Origin: Symbiodinium natans
Lineage: Eukaryota > Sar > Dinophyceae > Suessiales > Symbiodiniaceae
Direction of reading: 5' to 3'
NCBI GenBank assembly: GCA_905221605.1
Contig: CAJNDS010000031.1
Coordinates: 1-64,000, forward strand
DNA length: 64,000 nt
In this document: positions 42,952-53,272 of the stretch, piece after piece
Layout: the number at the start of each line of letters is the position of its first letter
How positions within the stretch are numbered: position 1 is the stretch's first letter
Translations under genes and position numbers: made by a program
The notes under the pieces: generated by a model
What the model was told of the DNA's origin: nothing
The model's database searches: none
What the model saw: the letters and a program-made list of their open reading frames with translations, nothing else

Positions 42952-45313
42952 GCAGGGCAGCGAACGCGAGGAAGGGAATCAACGTTCTCATTGAGGACCC
43001 TCGCTGTGAGCTGATGCGCTGAGGTCGTTTCCCTTCTTGTTTTCCATGACATGCATGTAGAACGCAGGAATCTTCGTCAGGAGCTTCATCTGCACATTCT
43101 CTCGCAACACAACATGACTCAAACCCTTGTTCTGCAGATGTCCTATCGGGCATGAAAGAAGGATTTGGAACGTCACACTCAGCAGTCATGAAAATCGCAT
43201 TCACCTCATTTTCTTCCGAGTCGGCACACAAGATCGGCGGGTTCATGGTGAGCTCGGAGCTAGTTCTGTCCAGGCGAATGCCCTGTGAGAGCCAGTCCTG
43301 CGTCAAGTTCAGCAGCAAATGTCCAGATCGGCTACGCCTAAGACCAATTGCCAGGCCGGGATCCACCGCAGCGAAGACCACCATGCACCGTGAAAAGTCA
43401 ATCACGGCCTTCAGTCTCTTGAGCGTCTTCATCCCGAGGAGGATTGGCACGCCCACCACGTCGAGGGTGTACATGCCTAAACGAACACGCGTGTCCCCGA
43501 GGACCTGTTCCAGGAGTACGTAGGATGACGCAAAGGCATGCTCTCCGTTTCCGAATTTGAATCTCTTCACCGGCTCCTGGGTGACCTCGAGGTTGAGGTC
43601 TTCGCCAGAACAGGCTTGTCGCAGCTGGACCAATGCCTCTAACGCAGGGAGACTGGTCACCGTCTCCGTTGCTCCACTGTCGATGACGGCATACCCAGCC
43701 AATTCCGACTCAGGAACTACATCTCCACCACTTGGCTCATTTCCGAAGCACTCGCCTTCTGGCAGGATCTCCTCAACGGCGAAGACCATGCCATCCACGA
43801 AGTTCACCTGGCCGCCCTTCTTGCCCTGCCTGCCCTTCGAAGAGGATCTTTTTGGACAGCTTCGGAAGTCATGGCCTTTGTCTCCGCAGATGAAACATCC
43901 AGTGTAGGCTGCATCACCAACGGCGGCACCGAGAAAGCCCTCGGTGACAAAGCTTGAAGCAGGAGATGATTTTCCCTTGCTCTTGCCTTTTCCTTTCTTC
44001 CCTTTCGGTCCACTGCCCTTGGAGTGGGGCGCAAAGGGGTAGAACCCTCTGCTGAGGTTTCGGGCCGGAACTGCCTGTCGGGCCTGCATGAAATTCCGCA
44101 TCTTGGATTCGGCTACGGCAAAGGCTTCATCGACTTCCTTCTGTTCATCAGGGCTGAGGTCCGATAGGGCTGGCTCTTCATTCCACCAGGCGTCTTCTCC
44201 CCAGGGATCTCCACCTTCTCCTGAGGACCACCAGGAAGAGGACCACTGATCCGCCTCCTGCCAACCATCTCCAGAGGACCATAATGCTGAACTCTCTTGA
44301 CAGGCTTGCGCTGGCAGGCGATCTCCAACGAAGAAAGTCTCGGCATTCTCCAAGGCGTCTTCCAGCTCGGTCGAGTCACTCATCACAAGTGACCACTGTC
44401 CAGCTTCCTCGACCCAGAAGTTGCGACGCCTTCCATGGTCTCGGCTTCCTTTCCCTTGGTGGTCAGGAACGATGAGCTCTTCCTCCATTCCACGAAGTGC
44501 TTTCTCAATCGCCTCCAACCGGAGACTATTTCCAGCCGCCGCTTGCACAGAAAGACGCTGTTGACTGGTCAAGCCTGCGCGTCGTAGCATGAGCCATCCC
44601 AAGACCTCAGATGGCAAGACTTCGGGCAAATGCTCTTCTTGAGCGTCCCACATTTGGATATCTTCAAGAGCACGAATGGAATCGTCACTGTCGGATTCTT
44701 TTCGGCCACGCCTTCTTCGCCATGACCCACCATCTTCTTTTAGCTCAGGTTCATCGTCGCGGGGTTCCTCGGGCATTTCAGTCTCTCTGTCATCATCATC
44801 TTCAGCGTGGGGCTCTGTCTCGGTCTCCATGCTGGCTCTCCTTGTCGGTGACGACGGTGCTGACGGACTTGAGGACGTCTGGGCAGTCGGCCGCTCTTCT
44901 TCTCCCTTCGCCTTCCTCACTCTTGACAAAGCAATCTGGAGATGGCGATACTGTAGGCGTACTTGGGCCGCCCAGGTTGCCATTGATTGGGTGGGGAGCC
45001 TTCTCATCCGAAGCATCAAGGATTCCAATCTGACTCCAATGTCCGGCACCGGCAGGCGGCCTAAGGTGTCCTTCAGGTAGGTCAGCAAGTAGATCACCCC
45101 ATCTCGGCGGCAAAGCTGACGATGGCTCAAATCGCCAGTAATGGCCCAGGCTCGGCCCGTCAGCTCGCTGACTATTTTTGGCGCAAGGAGGTGTCTCCTC
45201 TTTCGAGGAGTCTGTTCAAAGGCCAACCTCACTCTGCGACAGAAATCGTTCCATCCACTGGCCTCGCCATCCCAAGAACATCGCAATGAGGAATATTCTT
45301 TGTGATCTGCCAT
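42401..45313 (-). CDS. Copia ORF1: gag, zinc knuckle, protease
   Basis: 970 residues from ATG 45313 (MADHKEYSS...). Residues ~1-140 are a Gag/UBN2-like helical capsid region (GWNDFCRRVRLAFEQ, VRLQYRHLQIA). An acidic, Ser-rich linker follows, then a Gly/Lys-rich RNA-binding stretch (~435-455). A CX2CX4HX4C zinc knuckle has Cys473, Cys476, His481 and Cys486 (CFICGDKGHDFRSC). The aspartic protease active site is DSGAT with Asp545. The protein packages RNA and processes the polyprotein. The last 183 codons overlap ORF2 in another frame. The 976-codon open frame reaches slightly further upstream but with a non-ATG codon. Confidence 0.9.
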   Translation of the reverse strand: MADHKEYSSLRCSWDGEASGWNDFCRRVRLAFEQTPRKRRHLLAPKIVSELTGRAWAITGDLSHRQLCRRDGVIYLLTYLKDTLGRLPVPDIGVRLESLMLRMRRLPTQSMATWAAQVRLQYRHLQIALSRVRKAKGEEERPTAQTSSSPSAPSSPTRRASMETETEPHAEDDDDRETEMPEEPRDDEPELKEDGGSWRRRRGRKESDSDDSIRALEDIQMWDAQEEHLPEVLPSEVLGWLMLRRAGLTSQQRLSVQAAAGNSLRLEAIEKALRGMEEELIVPDHQGKGSRDHGRRRNFWVEEAGQWSLVMSDSTELEDALENAETFFVGDRLPAQACQESSALWSSGDGWQEADQWSSSWWSSGEGGDPWGEDAWWNEEPALSDLSPDEQKEVDEAFAVAESKMRNFMQARQAVPARNLSRGFYPFAPHSKGSGPKGKKGKGKSKGKSSPASSFVTEGFLGAAVGDAAYTGCFICGDKGHDFRSCPKRSSSKGRQGKKGGQVNFVDGMVFAVEEILPEGECFGNEPSGGDVVPESELAGYAVIDSGATETVTSLPALEALVQLRQACSGEDLNLEVTQEPVKRFKFGNGEHAFASSYVLLEQVLGDTRVRLGMYTLDVVGVPILLGMKTLKRLKAVIDFSRCMVVFAAVDPGLAIGLRRSRSGHLLLNLTQDWLSQGIRLDRTSSELTMNPPILCADSEENEVNAIFMTAECDVPNPSFMPDRTSAEQGFESCCVARECADEAPDEDSCVLHACHGKQEGKRPQRISSQRGSSMRTLIPFLAFAALHGANLDLCDSGRFGDYTDLGSRRAEVSAQAEVQGKERGSCSTPRGGERGRPRSQGSPVHGPAVLWESSPSKGVQRVSNRIQPVCCVREVQDEADIRTSSRPTWDAPKVGSSCSRCTRSSSRSGSSHVILSQQQGDQLDGRRELCSPTCGTAEENEGEPVRKRRLDPNTVERQVQSHPRPRRLP

Positions 45314-45475
45314 CTTCCGGATGAAGGTCACCAGGCTCTAGTCCAAAATGTCGAAGATGGTCTTGTCGGAGCACCGGCTCCGCCGCCTCGTAGAACAGCA
45401 AGTAGGTGTGGCCACCCTTGGGGAATTCGTCGTCAGGAGCCCTCACGACCGAGTCACCCAAAGGACCTCCCTGGA

Positions 45476-45497
45476 CTGGTAGCAGCTCCGCTACCAA
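45476..45497 (-). other. Primer-binding site of the copia element
   Basis: One base inside the 5' LTR the minus strand reads TGGTAGCGGAGCTGCTACCA. TGGTAGC-GAG matches the complement of a tRNA 3' end (...GCTACCA), as in initiator-methionine tRNAs used by many copia elements. The site is itself a small palindrome. The exact tRNA is not established. Confidence 0.7.
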
Positions 45498-45784
45498 TCT
45501 CAAGGAGTCCCGGGCACTCTCACCAAAAATGCAAATGTCCTCCACGTCGCGCACAGTCCTCTTTTCCTTCGGCTGCCGTCTCGGCTGCACTCGTAGAGTT
45601 CCCGGACTCGCAGAAGATGCCTTCGGCAATGGCTCAGTCCCTATGGGTCTGCTATGCTCACGTAGCGGGACCGGGCGAATTTCAAGCCTCATGTGCTTGC
45701 ACCAGACATGCTCTGCTGGCACATCGAGTACATGACATGCTTGGGAAATGAAGTCCAACTCATGATTTGGAACCTTCCTTGACA
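45498..45784 (-). repeat. 5' LTR of the copia element
   Basis: 287 bp, the promoter-bearing LTR for this minus-strand element. Its minus-strand frame is continuous with the host exon upstream (from ATG 45896) and with the leader downstream to 45216, giving a 226-codon chimeric open frame of host, LTR and leader sequence. No clear TATA box or poly-A signal is seen. Confidence 0.95.
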
Positions 45785-45897
45785 CATGCCGCGTTTTGGC
45801 CAAGTTTCTGGCAAGAGCTTCGCGCTTCTCTTCAGGGAGGGCTTCCCACTGCTCCTCGCACAGGGCAACGCCCAAAGCCAATCTTGCCCAGTGCATC
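45785..45897 (-). pseudogene. Host exon interrupted by copia insertion
   Basis: The exon starts after TATAATAG and joins in phase to an upstream exon ending at 45976 with a GTGAGT donor. It encodes WMHWARLALGVALCEEQWEA and continues through EEKREALARNLAKTRH, where the copia target duplication CATGC sits. In the empty allele the sequence would read CAT|GTAATTC, a plausible splice donor; after insertion it reads CAT|GTGTCAAGG, which still offers a GT. It probably belongs to the SET-domain gene because both halves of that domain flank it on the same strand. Whether the exon ended here or continued (the frame stays open through 37079 to 36782) cannot be decided from sequence. Confidence 0.5.
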
Positions 45898-45975
45898 CTA
45901 TTATATAAGTGCTGGGAGTAGACGTGTTACATTGTGTTACAAGGTTCGAAATCAAGCACCTGAGGCTGCACTCAC

Positions 45976-46110
45976 CATTGCGCCAGTGTGAGATCATTTG
46001 GATGTTGGGATGCGCTCTTCAATGGTTGCGCGAAGATCAAGCTTCTCATGACAGCCTTCAGCTCATCGGGTACCGACAAGCCATCGCGGGAGCTTCTGGC
46101 AGGGCTTGCG
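45976..46110 (-). CDS. Putative SET-gene exon upstream of the copia site
   Basis: This minus-strand stretch encodes PDELKAVMRSLIFAQPLKSA and ends ...DLTLAQ with a strong GTGAGT donor at 45975. It joins in phase to the interrupted exon at 45785-45897 across a 78-base GT-AG intron. The left splice border is uncertain: the frame stays open up to 46658, so the upstream end given here is approximate. No motif of its own. Confidence 0.4.
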
Positions 46111-47486
46111 AGACAGTGCAGAGTGGTAGCTGTGTCATCGATTGTCTGTCTTGTGAGCAGTATGGCAAGCTGTCTGCCTGAACCAAAGGTAGGCACCGCC
46201 AGCGCCCAGCACAAATGGAATGGCAACACCTCCAAAAGCAGCTCGTGCACTTGCCGGATGCAATGGATGGCGTAAGATGAAACAAGATGAAACGAGCTGT
46301 GCTTCCTACCCACAAGCACACACAGGCCAATTTGCTGGGCAGACCTTGTCAGTGATCGCAATCGAAACAAACGGGCTTTACGAGATCCTGCAGCATTCCT
46401 AGAATCCCTCCTCCTCTTCAACCCATGCATCTTGGCAGTTCGGGCTGTGGCCACGAACCCTCCAATTTGTTGCACCGGAAAACTCTGTCGCTCGCTGCTG
46501 CCTTCGGTTGGGCCTTCGCCTTCGAAATCGCATTTCAGTAATTCATGCCCCTGTAAAAAGAGCAGAATCGTCCTTGGTGTCTGGAGGAGGAAGGCTCTGT
46601 GGATGTGAGCCACGTGAGAGCCATGGGTACATGCGCCCAGGGCGGTTCCATATCGCATGGCGAGTCGTAATGAGACTTGAAAGGTCGGTCAGATTTCTGG
46701 AAAGGATTGGCTTGGGAGTAGGCTGGGCATGGCTGGTTGCTAGGGCTCTGGTGGCATATGGCATGTGCTCCTGCGCGGCACGAAGTTATACGAAGTTCTC
46801 TACGTCCCCATTAAGCAGCACTCACTGGGCAGAGTAAAATGAAGAGGATTGTTTATCTCAAACGGAGCTGTCATGCGGCACCTGCCCCAGAAACTCCCAG
46901 CAACACGTTGATCACCAGGAACACCGTCGCTGCCTAGTAGCGCCAGATGATGAGGGGCTTTGTGCATGCACACGCACTCAGCCGCACCCAAACGCACGCA
47001 TGCACGCAACCCACCCACACACACACACACAGCAAGGGCATGGAAGAGAGACGGCGAGAGAGATACAGACAAACAAACACACCAAGGCTAGCACACGCTG
47101 AATGGGTCTATATGAAGTTGTTCGGAAGTGCAAAATTCACTTGAACATAGCTTGCTACTTCCGCAAAAACCCGTGCATTGTTTACGCATCGCTCGCGTTC
47201 CTCGAGACAAACGTCGTTCCGCAGGTCTACCGCTTACGATGGCATCCATCAGGGTTAGCTTGAAGATGCAGGCCTTCTGTCAGTGCATTGTAGTGCTGTT
47301 TAGCTTGAAGATGGGGACTGTCATGCACTGTCTACAAATTCCTGCAGTGAAATTGCGACATGTACGTTTTCCGTGGACAGACTGCCTCTGGTGGTCTGTT
47401 GAGGTTGGCCAGAACCACATCCCGCTCCGGAAAAACTGGGGCCACTTGCATGAAACATCATCTGTGCACCTGCCCTGCTTCCTTAC

Positions 47487-47863
47487 CCTGTAAGCTCACA
47501 AACCCGAAGTCCAGGACACCCTTCCTGGGGCTTGGATTGCCCATCTTTGCTGCGTTGAGAGTTATCGCCGTTATTGCATTCTGTCCAGATGCCACCGTCT
47601 GCAGCAGCTGTGCTTGCATGGAGTCCTGGCGGAGGGCAGGTCTGGATTCTGTATGCCAGCACCGGGCATGGCAGACACGACCGCGCCTCCGAGTCCACGA
47701 CGAGCGCCGGGGGCTCCTCATAGATTCTCTCACCCGCTCGGAAGGGCCGACTTGCCACGACGCCATAGCCCTGAGACCAAGCCGCTGCGAAGCTGGCTGC
47801 AAGGCTGCTAGGGCTGAGGAGAAGAGAGAGACGAGAAGCAAGAGCACTGGCCTTGCCCTCCAT
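47487..47863 (-). CDS. SET-domain protein, 5' half
   Basis: The first exon runs from ATG 47863 (MEGKASALASRL...) to 47687 and encodes GYGVVASRPFRAGERIYEEP, the start of a SET domain (the G-x-G and pre-strand motifs of cofactor binding). A GC donor after GAG joins in phase to exon 47487-47625, which encodes DSMQAQLLQTVASGQNAITA and continues to VLDFGFVSLQG with a GTAAGG donor. An acceptor CAG at 47771 means the part before GYGVV could instead be intron with the true start further upstream. The remaining SET motifs lie at 33.1-35.1 kb. With the 8.7-kb copia removed, the gene would span about 6 kb. Confidence 0.55.
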
Positions 47864-47949
47864 GGGCACCACCTTGAAACCATTGGGGGCAAACGCTTGA
47901 AGCCATGGTCCTCAGATGCAAGCAACATCAAGGAAAAGCTGATAGACTA

Positions 47950-49520
47950 TGCTCAGCCCTACCCTTCAAGAGTGCGAAACATTTGTGAAACACAGGGCTG
48001 CCCGTCTGTAGGTCTTGCTTGACCATCGTCCCAGTCTGCTTGCCATTGTGTCCAGGCAAGCCGCTGTATGGTAGTATGATCCCTTGTTGGGATTACTACT
48101 ATGGTATGGAGCCTCATGTTTGGGTTCATTACCAAGTTAACAAATGGCCTAAGAGTAGAGAACGGCCCCGGCACATTAGCAGATCAGCATGCCATGTGAG
48201 CGGCGACACGCTGACACAAAGGTCGCCACAGCCACAATCAACCACACGCCATGGCTGCGTCGTGGCATGTTGTCGTGGAGGGGTACTGCCAGAAATGTTT
48301 TGGTAAGTTCATCTGGTGAACATCCAGGTCTGCAATCCTATAGACGGGGAGAAGACTGTTCAATCATGTCCGTACAAGAGTTACAAGAGCACAACACCAC
48401 AGCACATGGAAGCTGCGGCGGCGGTTTTAAAATCACCAACAACCCTCCCCGCACCCCCAAAACAATCCCGAAGTTCATTTATCGAGGGCGAACTCTATCC
48501 CCTGCTTTGGACACTTTCCAGCCTTGAGCGGTCTCTCTTTGCGCCAAAACACCAGAAATGCCATCGGTTCTTAAACATTCGATGGCGGACACCTGATGAA
48601 AGTTTCGTCAGCTGCTCCCTCAGAACCCCTCCAACAACCCTCTAAACCTCTAAACCCCCGCCTACGAATTGTCGGCGGAATGCGACTCGCAGCGTCGAAA
48701 GCAAGGATTCGGCGGATCCTGGTTCGAAGGTTGCATGGCTGGGCTACTTCTTTAAGGTCTATTCCCGCCTTGTGATTCAGGAGGCTTCAATTATGCTGAA
48801 GACGTTGGGCGGCCTGTAATTCTTAGAAACATTCCCAGAAAATCCAGAAAGAGTTGCATTTATGTAGCGTTTTTGCGGTGAATGGGTTGCGAAGAGTAGA
48901 GATAAGATGGAGACAGGTAAACAGAGAGAGAGTGAGAGGAGAAAAAAGAGAAACGTTGAAGAACAACAGAGAAACAATGGAGCAAACATAGAGAGACAAA
49001 CAGCGCGCTGTAATTTCGCTGACATGTCGCTATGTCTTCGCTAGTTTTTCGCTATCCCCCTAGGACATGGCCAAAAAAGCTGCGAAACAATTACCTCGAA
49101 ATCCCGCCTGCCCCCCCCCCTCCCCCCCCGGCACCCCCGCAAGAACAAAGACAACCCAGGAACGGAAAAATAAAAACAACAAAGACTGAGAAAACCTAGT
49201 CCGTTCGCACAAGAACTCGCTGAACAAATGCAAATCTTTGCCTTGCGCGTGTCCCAGTAATTACAAGGCACGCACCTCGTAAAAATAGACCCTAGCATCA
49301 GCAAGCCAGGGATCAACGTGCATCACCATGCATTACCCATCCCAGGCCCTTGTGACTGAAATCCCGCCTGGCAGAAGAAGCAAAAGAGCTGGTGCAAAGC
49401 ATAGCGGAGAGCCTGTCAGAAAAGGTCGAGGTGCAAAAGCTGGGGGGGTGGGTGGGGTCGGTGGGGTGAGGGGTGGCGAGGGCGGGACAAGTGCAACCAC
49501 ATGCATGGTGAGAGCATCTG
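47950..49520. other. No gene seen
   Basis: No convincing exon in this stretch. It contains GA-rich sequence (48900-48990), a C-rich tract (49110-49135) and a GGGTGGGTGGGG-type tract (49441-49475). Open frames are short and without motifs on either strand. Confidence 0.4.
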
Positions 49521-49529
49521 TGCCTTCTA

Positions 49530-49898
49530 TCAGGCGTCCCCGTGCAGGCTGATCACCTCGGTGCTGCAAATCAAAGACGATGTGTGTTGTCCTGTGCCAT
49601 TCACCAGCTTCATGATCTCCCTGGCAAGCTGGACTGCAGATTTTCACCCGCCGAGAAAGATGCGCGGTGTCGCGTGTCTTCCATAAGCTGAAAGAAAAAA
49701 ACAACTCATCGGCCCAGGAACAAAGAAAAACATTTAAGGGTTGGAGGAGTGCCGTTCTCATGCTTTTGGGCATGAATGAGATTTCCTTCCATTGCAAGAC
49801 TCTGCAGCAGCTTCTGGACCTTAAGGGAAGGCTTCTCCCATTCTTTTTCAATGTCAAACACTTGCAGGTGAAACTGTTCCAGCAGCATCAGAAGTCTA
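49530..49898 (-). CDS. Last two exons of an unidentified gene
   Basis: Exon 49732-49898 follows a TACAG acceptor and encodes RLLMLLEQFHLQVFDIEKEW, then a Lys/Leu-rich stretch to ENGTPPTLK. A GT donor at 49731 joins in phase to exon 49530-49633, which encodes QLAREIMKLVNGTGQHTSSL and ends ISLHGDA with TGA. Both the frame and the amphipathic composition look like real protein. I do not recognise the family. The gene continues upstream (right) beyond 49.9 kb. Confidence 0.4.
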
Positions 49899-50849
49899 CT
49901 GTAGACACCCCGTACGCTGCTTGCCGGTGGCATCACAAACCCGATGGGAACGCATCGTTGTCAAGTGCAGCCTCTCAAGTCTCACGCTACGATGTTTACA
50001 AGCAGCACCAGACTGTGAGCACAAGTATAGGGAAGTATCCTGCCCGGCTGGTAGGATGCATCAGTTGTGCCCTCCTGTCTTCCCTGTCGGAGCGGCGCTG
50101 AGAGAAGCTGAGAAATTCTGATAGTTCAGGGTGTACTACAAAGATCGCGGGTTCATGGCAGACCTCACAGCCCCAGAGCCTGGAGCCTATTTGAGACTTT
50201 CAGATAAATTCGGAGATCCCTTCAAGGGGGGTCGTGGACGCGCTCAAGACTAGTTTGAAGCCGTGGGCGCAAAGCGGGCGTCCCAACTCCCGACATCTGA
50301 CTCCAACTGACTCCGGCCTGCTTAGAAGAATTGCAGAGATCCAGAGGCCTTAGAGCAAGAATCCAACATTCGAGTGAAGCAATTCCTCAACTGGTGCACA
50401 GAGGGCGTGAATACTGCGTATGCACGAGGTTGGGGCGCGCTTTAGCGGTTTTCACCCCTGCTTACATGGAAGCATGACGATGTGTGACAAGACGCATATG
50501 GGGAAAACAGGACGCTGTCAAAGTTCGGCTCAGCGGGTGTGAGGTCAGCAATCCCGTCATCGTCCTCCTCCTGGTAGGAATACGACTCAGATGCCACACA
50601 AAACAGACACACACACACACACAGAGACACAGAGAGCACAGTGTCTGCCCTGTGTCCAAAACAAACCCTAAACCTAAACTGCTAACCTGTCTGTCGGGCT
50701 GTCCAGTTCAGCCACCGATAACCAACATGCCCCAGGCAGGGTTGGCATGTGTTTGAGGCACCATTCCGTGAATCCAAGGCTTGCAAGGCAAACGCGCGAT
50801 CCTGGAAGATCTGTAAACTCAAAAACATCCCCACACTTCAAGCTTCCAA

Positions 50850-51215
50850 CCCCCCCCCCACCCCCCCACGTGTGGGAATATCGCACGCGTGGTTCGACAC
50901 TGGGGTTGCCTGCCTGCACGCCAATCACGGTTTAAGGTTTAGGGTTTAGGGATCGGGGTCAGGTCGTACAAAAGTGGCTTTGAGTGGAGCGGAGCAAAAC
51001 CCTAAACCCTGAACCCTGAACCCAATTAAAGGCCAACATGTCCTCCTCAGGATCCTCGGGATCCTCTACGGCTGCTGGCCTCAGCTACTGCGCGGCCGGA
51101 AGATGCCCAAGGAATGCCCCAGGATGCCACACGTCAAGGAAAGGGTTTCCAAAGTTTAGGGTTTTAGGGTTTATAGAAAAAAGTCTAAAGGGTATAAGGG
51201 TCTACAAAGTTTAGG
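50850..51215. repeat. Poly-C tract and telomere-like repeats
   Basis: A C-rich tract at 50850-50870 is followed by TTTAGGG-like sequence at 50934-50951 (GGTTTAGGGTTTAGGG), its inverse AAACCCTAAACCC at 50998-51012, and further TTTAGGGTTTTAGGG at 51150-51170. Opposite orientations within 250 bp argue against a true chromosome end. Confidence 0.7.
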
Positions 51216-51592
51216 GTTGAGGATTTATAGTATATAGTCCATAGGGTATTTTGGGTTTGGCTCAGCAGCGCAGGTTCTTCCCTGGACTTCTTCTTCCTCC
51301 TGGCTCCAGAGTTCGGACACAATGACGCCAGCAGAAGGTTTTTTGGGGTCGGTGCCGATGAAGCCCTCGAGATCCCTCAAGCGATTTGAAGGGATCTTGG
51401 TGAGGGGATCTATAGAACTGCCTGCATTCCGCAAGGGTTTGCACAAGGAATCTGATTTCCATGTTAGACAAAGCGAGCCAAGTCATCAGAAAGCAAGATG
51501 AAGCAATACAGCCGTCGTTGGGCACGCTTGCATGAAGCTCTGTTGACCTAGCCAACTAGATACAAATTGCAGCTACAGCTGAGTACGGCTGC

Positions 51593-52454
51593 TTAACAAA
51601 GAAAGTAGTTTAAGCAGAGCTGTCCTACGTAGTGAGACCTGTCTGACTTCAAGAAGTGACAAGCCAAAGGTAGCCAGGACATCGAAAGCTCATCAGGAGA
51701 TGCCTCTTCTTTCTTTTCTTCTTCCTCTTCCACGACTTCGACTTCGGAATAAGCAGTCCTCAGATCATGGCTACGAGAACCTAAGAGAGCAAAAAGGACA
51801 CACATCCTGTCCAGCGCTTGGCATTGGAGCTGGGTGCAGCATGGACACCAGGTATGAAACAGTCTAATCTTTCGATCTCGGCCTTCAAAGACCTGAGAGA
51901 CTTCGCATCGCAGTATCGAAGTCCATTTGTGTCTGCTTGGCTTATCAAACCTGCTTCCAGCTCTGGTCTTGTCAGCTGAAAGCATCGGCCTGCGGCCGCG
52001 CTCTGCAAGGTCCTGCTGCACTCGCACCAGTTGTAGGCATGGGTGATGCATCTGTTTCGAACCCTTGTCGTGCAGCCATCATTCAGATCCAGTGGGCATG
52101 CAAGTTTAGACTCGGGGTCTATGACCGAACCTTAAACCTTAAACTACTCTGGCTCCTAACAATCTACGTCAATGTCGGGGGGGGGGGGGGAAGGGGGTTG
52201 TCGCATGCAGAACCGACCCTTCTGTTCCAAGTCCATGTCGCAGTGCGGGGGGGGAGGGGGATGCCGCCGTATTTGCACGCGGCCAGATGTGGATTGCACA
52301 GTTGGCGCAAGATGGTGCAAGCAGTATCTGCAGGTAAAGCGAGGTAAAGAACGAGATGCGGGCGGAACTGCATTCGATGTGTCTGTTTCGCAGGCGCCTT
52401 CTCCAAACGCTGCAGGAAGCTCTGCAACCTGACCTCGCGCTCCTCCTGGCTCAT
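51593..52454 (-). CDS. Unidentified Glu-rich/coiled-coil gene, partial
   Basis: ATG 52454 is the first ATG after an in-frame TGA and begins MSQEEREVRLQSFLQRLEK, with a GC donor at 52397. Further left, after a TTTCAG, the minus strand encodes LTRPELEAGLISQADTNGLR and SLKAEIERLDCFIPG (about 51800-51970). A last stretch has VEVVEEEEEKKEEASPDEL and ends with a stop at 51593. Exon joints inside are not resolved. Helical, charged composition suggests coiled coil. No family assigned. Confidence 0.35.
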
Positions 52455-52733
52455 CACATCTCAGTCTCATGCAGTGGGGGGTAAACATGGGTAAACTCTG
52501 AACATCTTGGATCTGTGGGCTTCGTGGAGTCCTTGGGCATCGAAGGTGTCCGCTCCACATGTTGTGGCTCCGAAGGCTTAACAGTGCCAGTCTTGCCTGA
52601 GACAAGCATTGGCTATGTTTGTACTGCAGCTAGTGCTGTGGGTACCGGAAAATAAAAGGTGCACAGCAAATGAAGACACATTCTCGCGCCACGCAGCTCT
52701 CCCTGTCGAAGGGGCTGTCGCAGAGACGGCGGC

Positions 52734-52928
52734 CTAAAGCTTAACCGTAACAAGCTGAAAAGCCAGAATCGTATGTCGCATGGCTATGGCTGCTGTCGTC
52801 TCGCACCAACTGCGTCTCCGGCCTTCTTGCACGGCCTGATTCAACAGATCCCGGCTTTTCTGGCTCCTTTCACAACACACAAGCGCCACGGCTACGTTCC
52901 GGGGAGCTCGGGAGGAGGAAGGCTTCAC
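52734..52928 (-). CDS. Possible C-terminal exon, unidentified
   Basis: A minus-strand open stretch reads KSRDLLNQAVQEGRRRSWCE, then TTAAIAMRHTILAFQLVTVK and a stop. Composition is coding-like but the plus strand is open over the same bases. No motif or partner exon found. Confidence 0.22.
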   Translation of the reverse strand: MKPSSSRAPRNVAVALVCCERSQKSRDLLNQAVQEGRRRSWCETTAAIAMRHTILAFQLVTVKL

Positions 52929-53272
52929 AGGGATCTCCCCTCAAACTCCAAAAGGGCGGGTAAAAAAGACTACCACGACTTGTTCGATGCGTGCCGTCTG
53001 TTTGGAAGGTTCGCCTGACATGCTGGGCATTCTGGTGCTTGTAGATTGTATCTCGATGCTACACACAGCATATACACATATGTTGGTTTATTCATATTCA
53101 TATTTGCATTTTATTTGCATTTAATAAATGCCTTTGCAACATATTGTAGCATATTTTTATAACCGTATACATGTAATCAAAAAAGACAAACAATTCTGTA
53201 CAAATGAAAAATTATCGAAATATAAATAAATAAATATATATACATACACACACTTATATATAATCATATTCT

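Larger units (their letters stand above)
37080..45784 (-). mobile_element. Full-length Ty1/copia LTR retrotransposon
   Basis: An 8705-bp element in minus orientation. It is bounded by two 287-bp LTRs that read identically, and flanked by the direct repeat CATGC (37075-37079 and 45785-45789), the 5-bp target duplication expected for this superfamily. LTR ends are TGTCAAGG and CCTTGAGA (imperfect inverted repeats). A primer-binding site follows the 5' LTR after one base. ORF1 (gag, zinc knuckle, protease) and ORF2 (integrase, RT, RNase H, in copia order) are uninterrupted. Identical LTRs and intact ORFs point to a very recent, possibly still competent insertion. It sits in the sense direction inside a host minus-strand gene. 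Confidence 0.95.
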
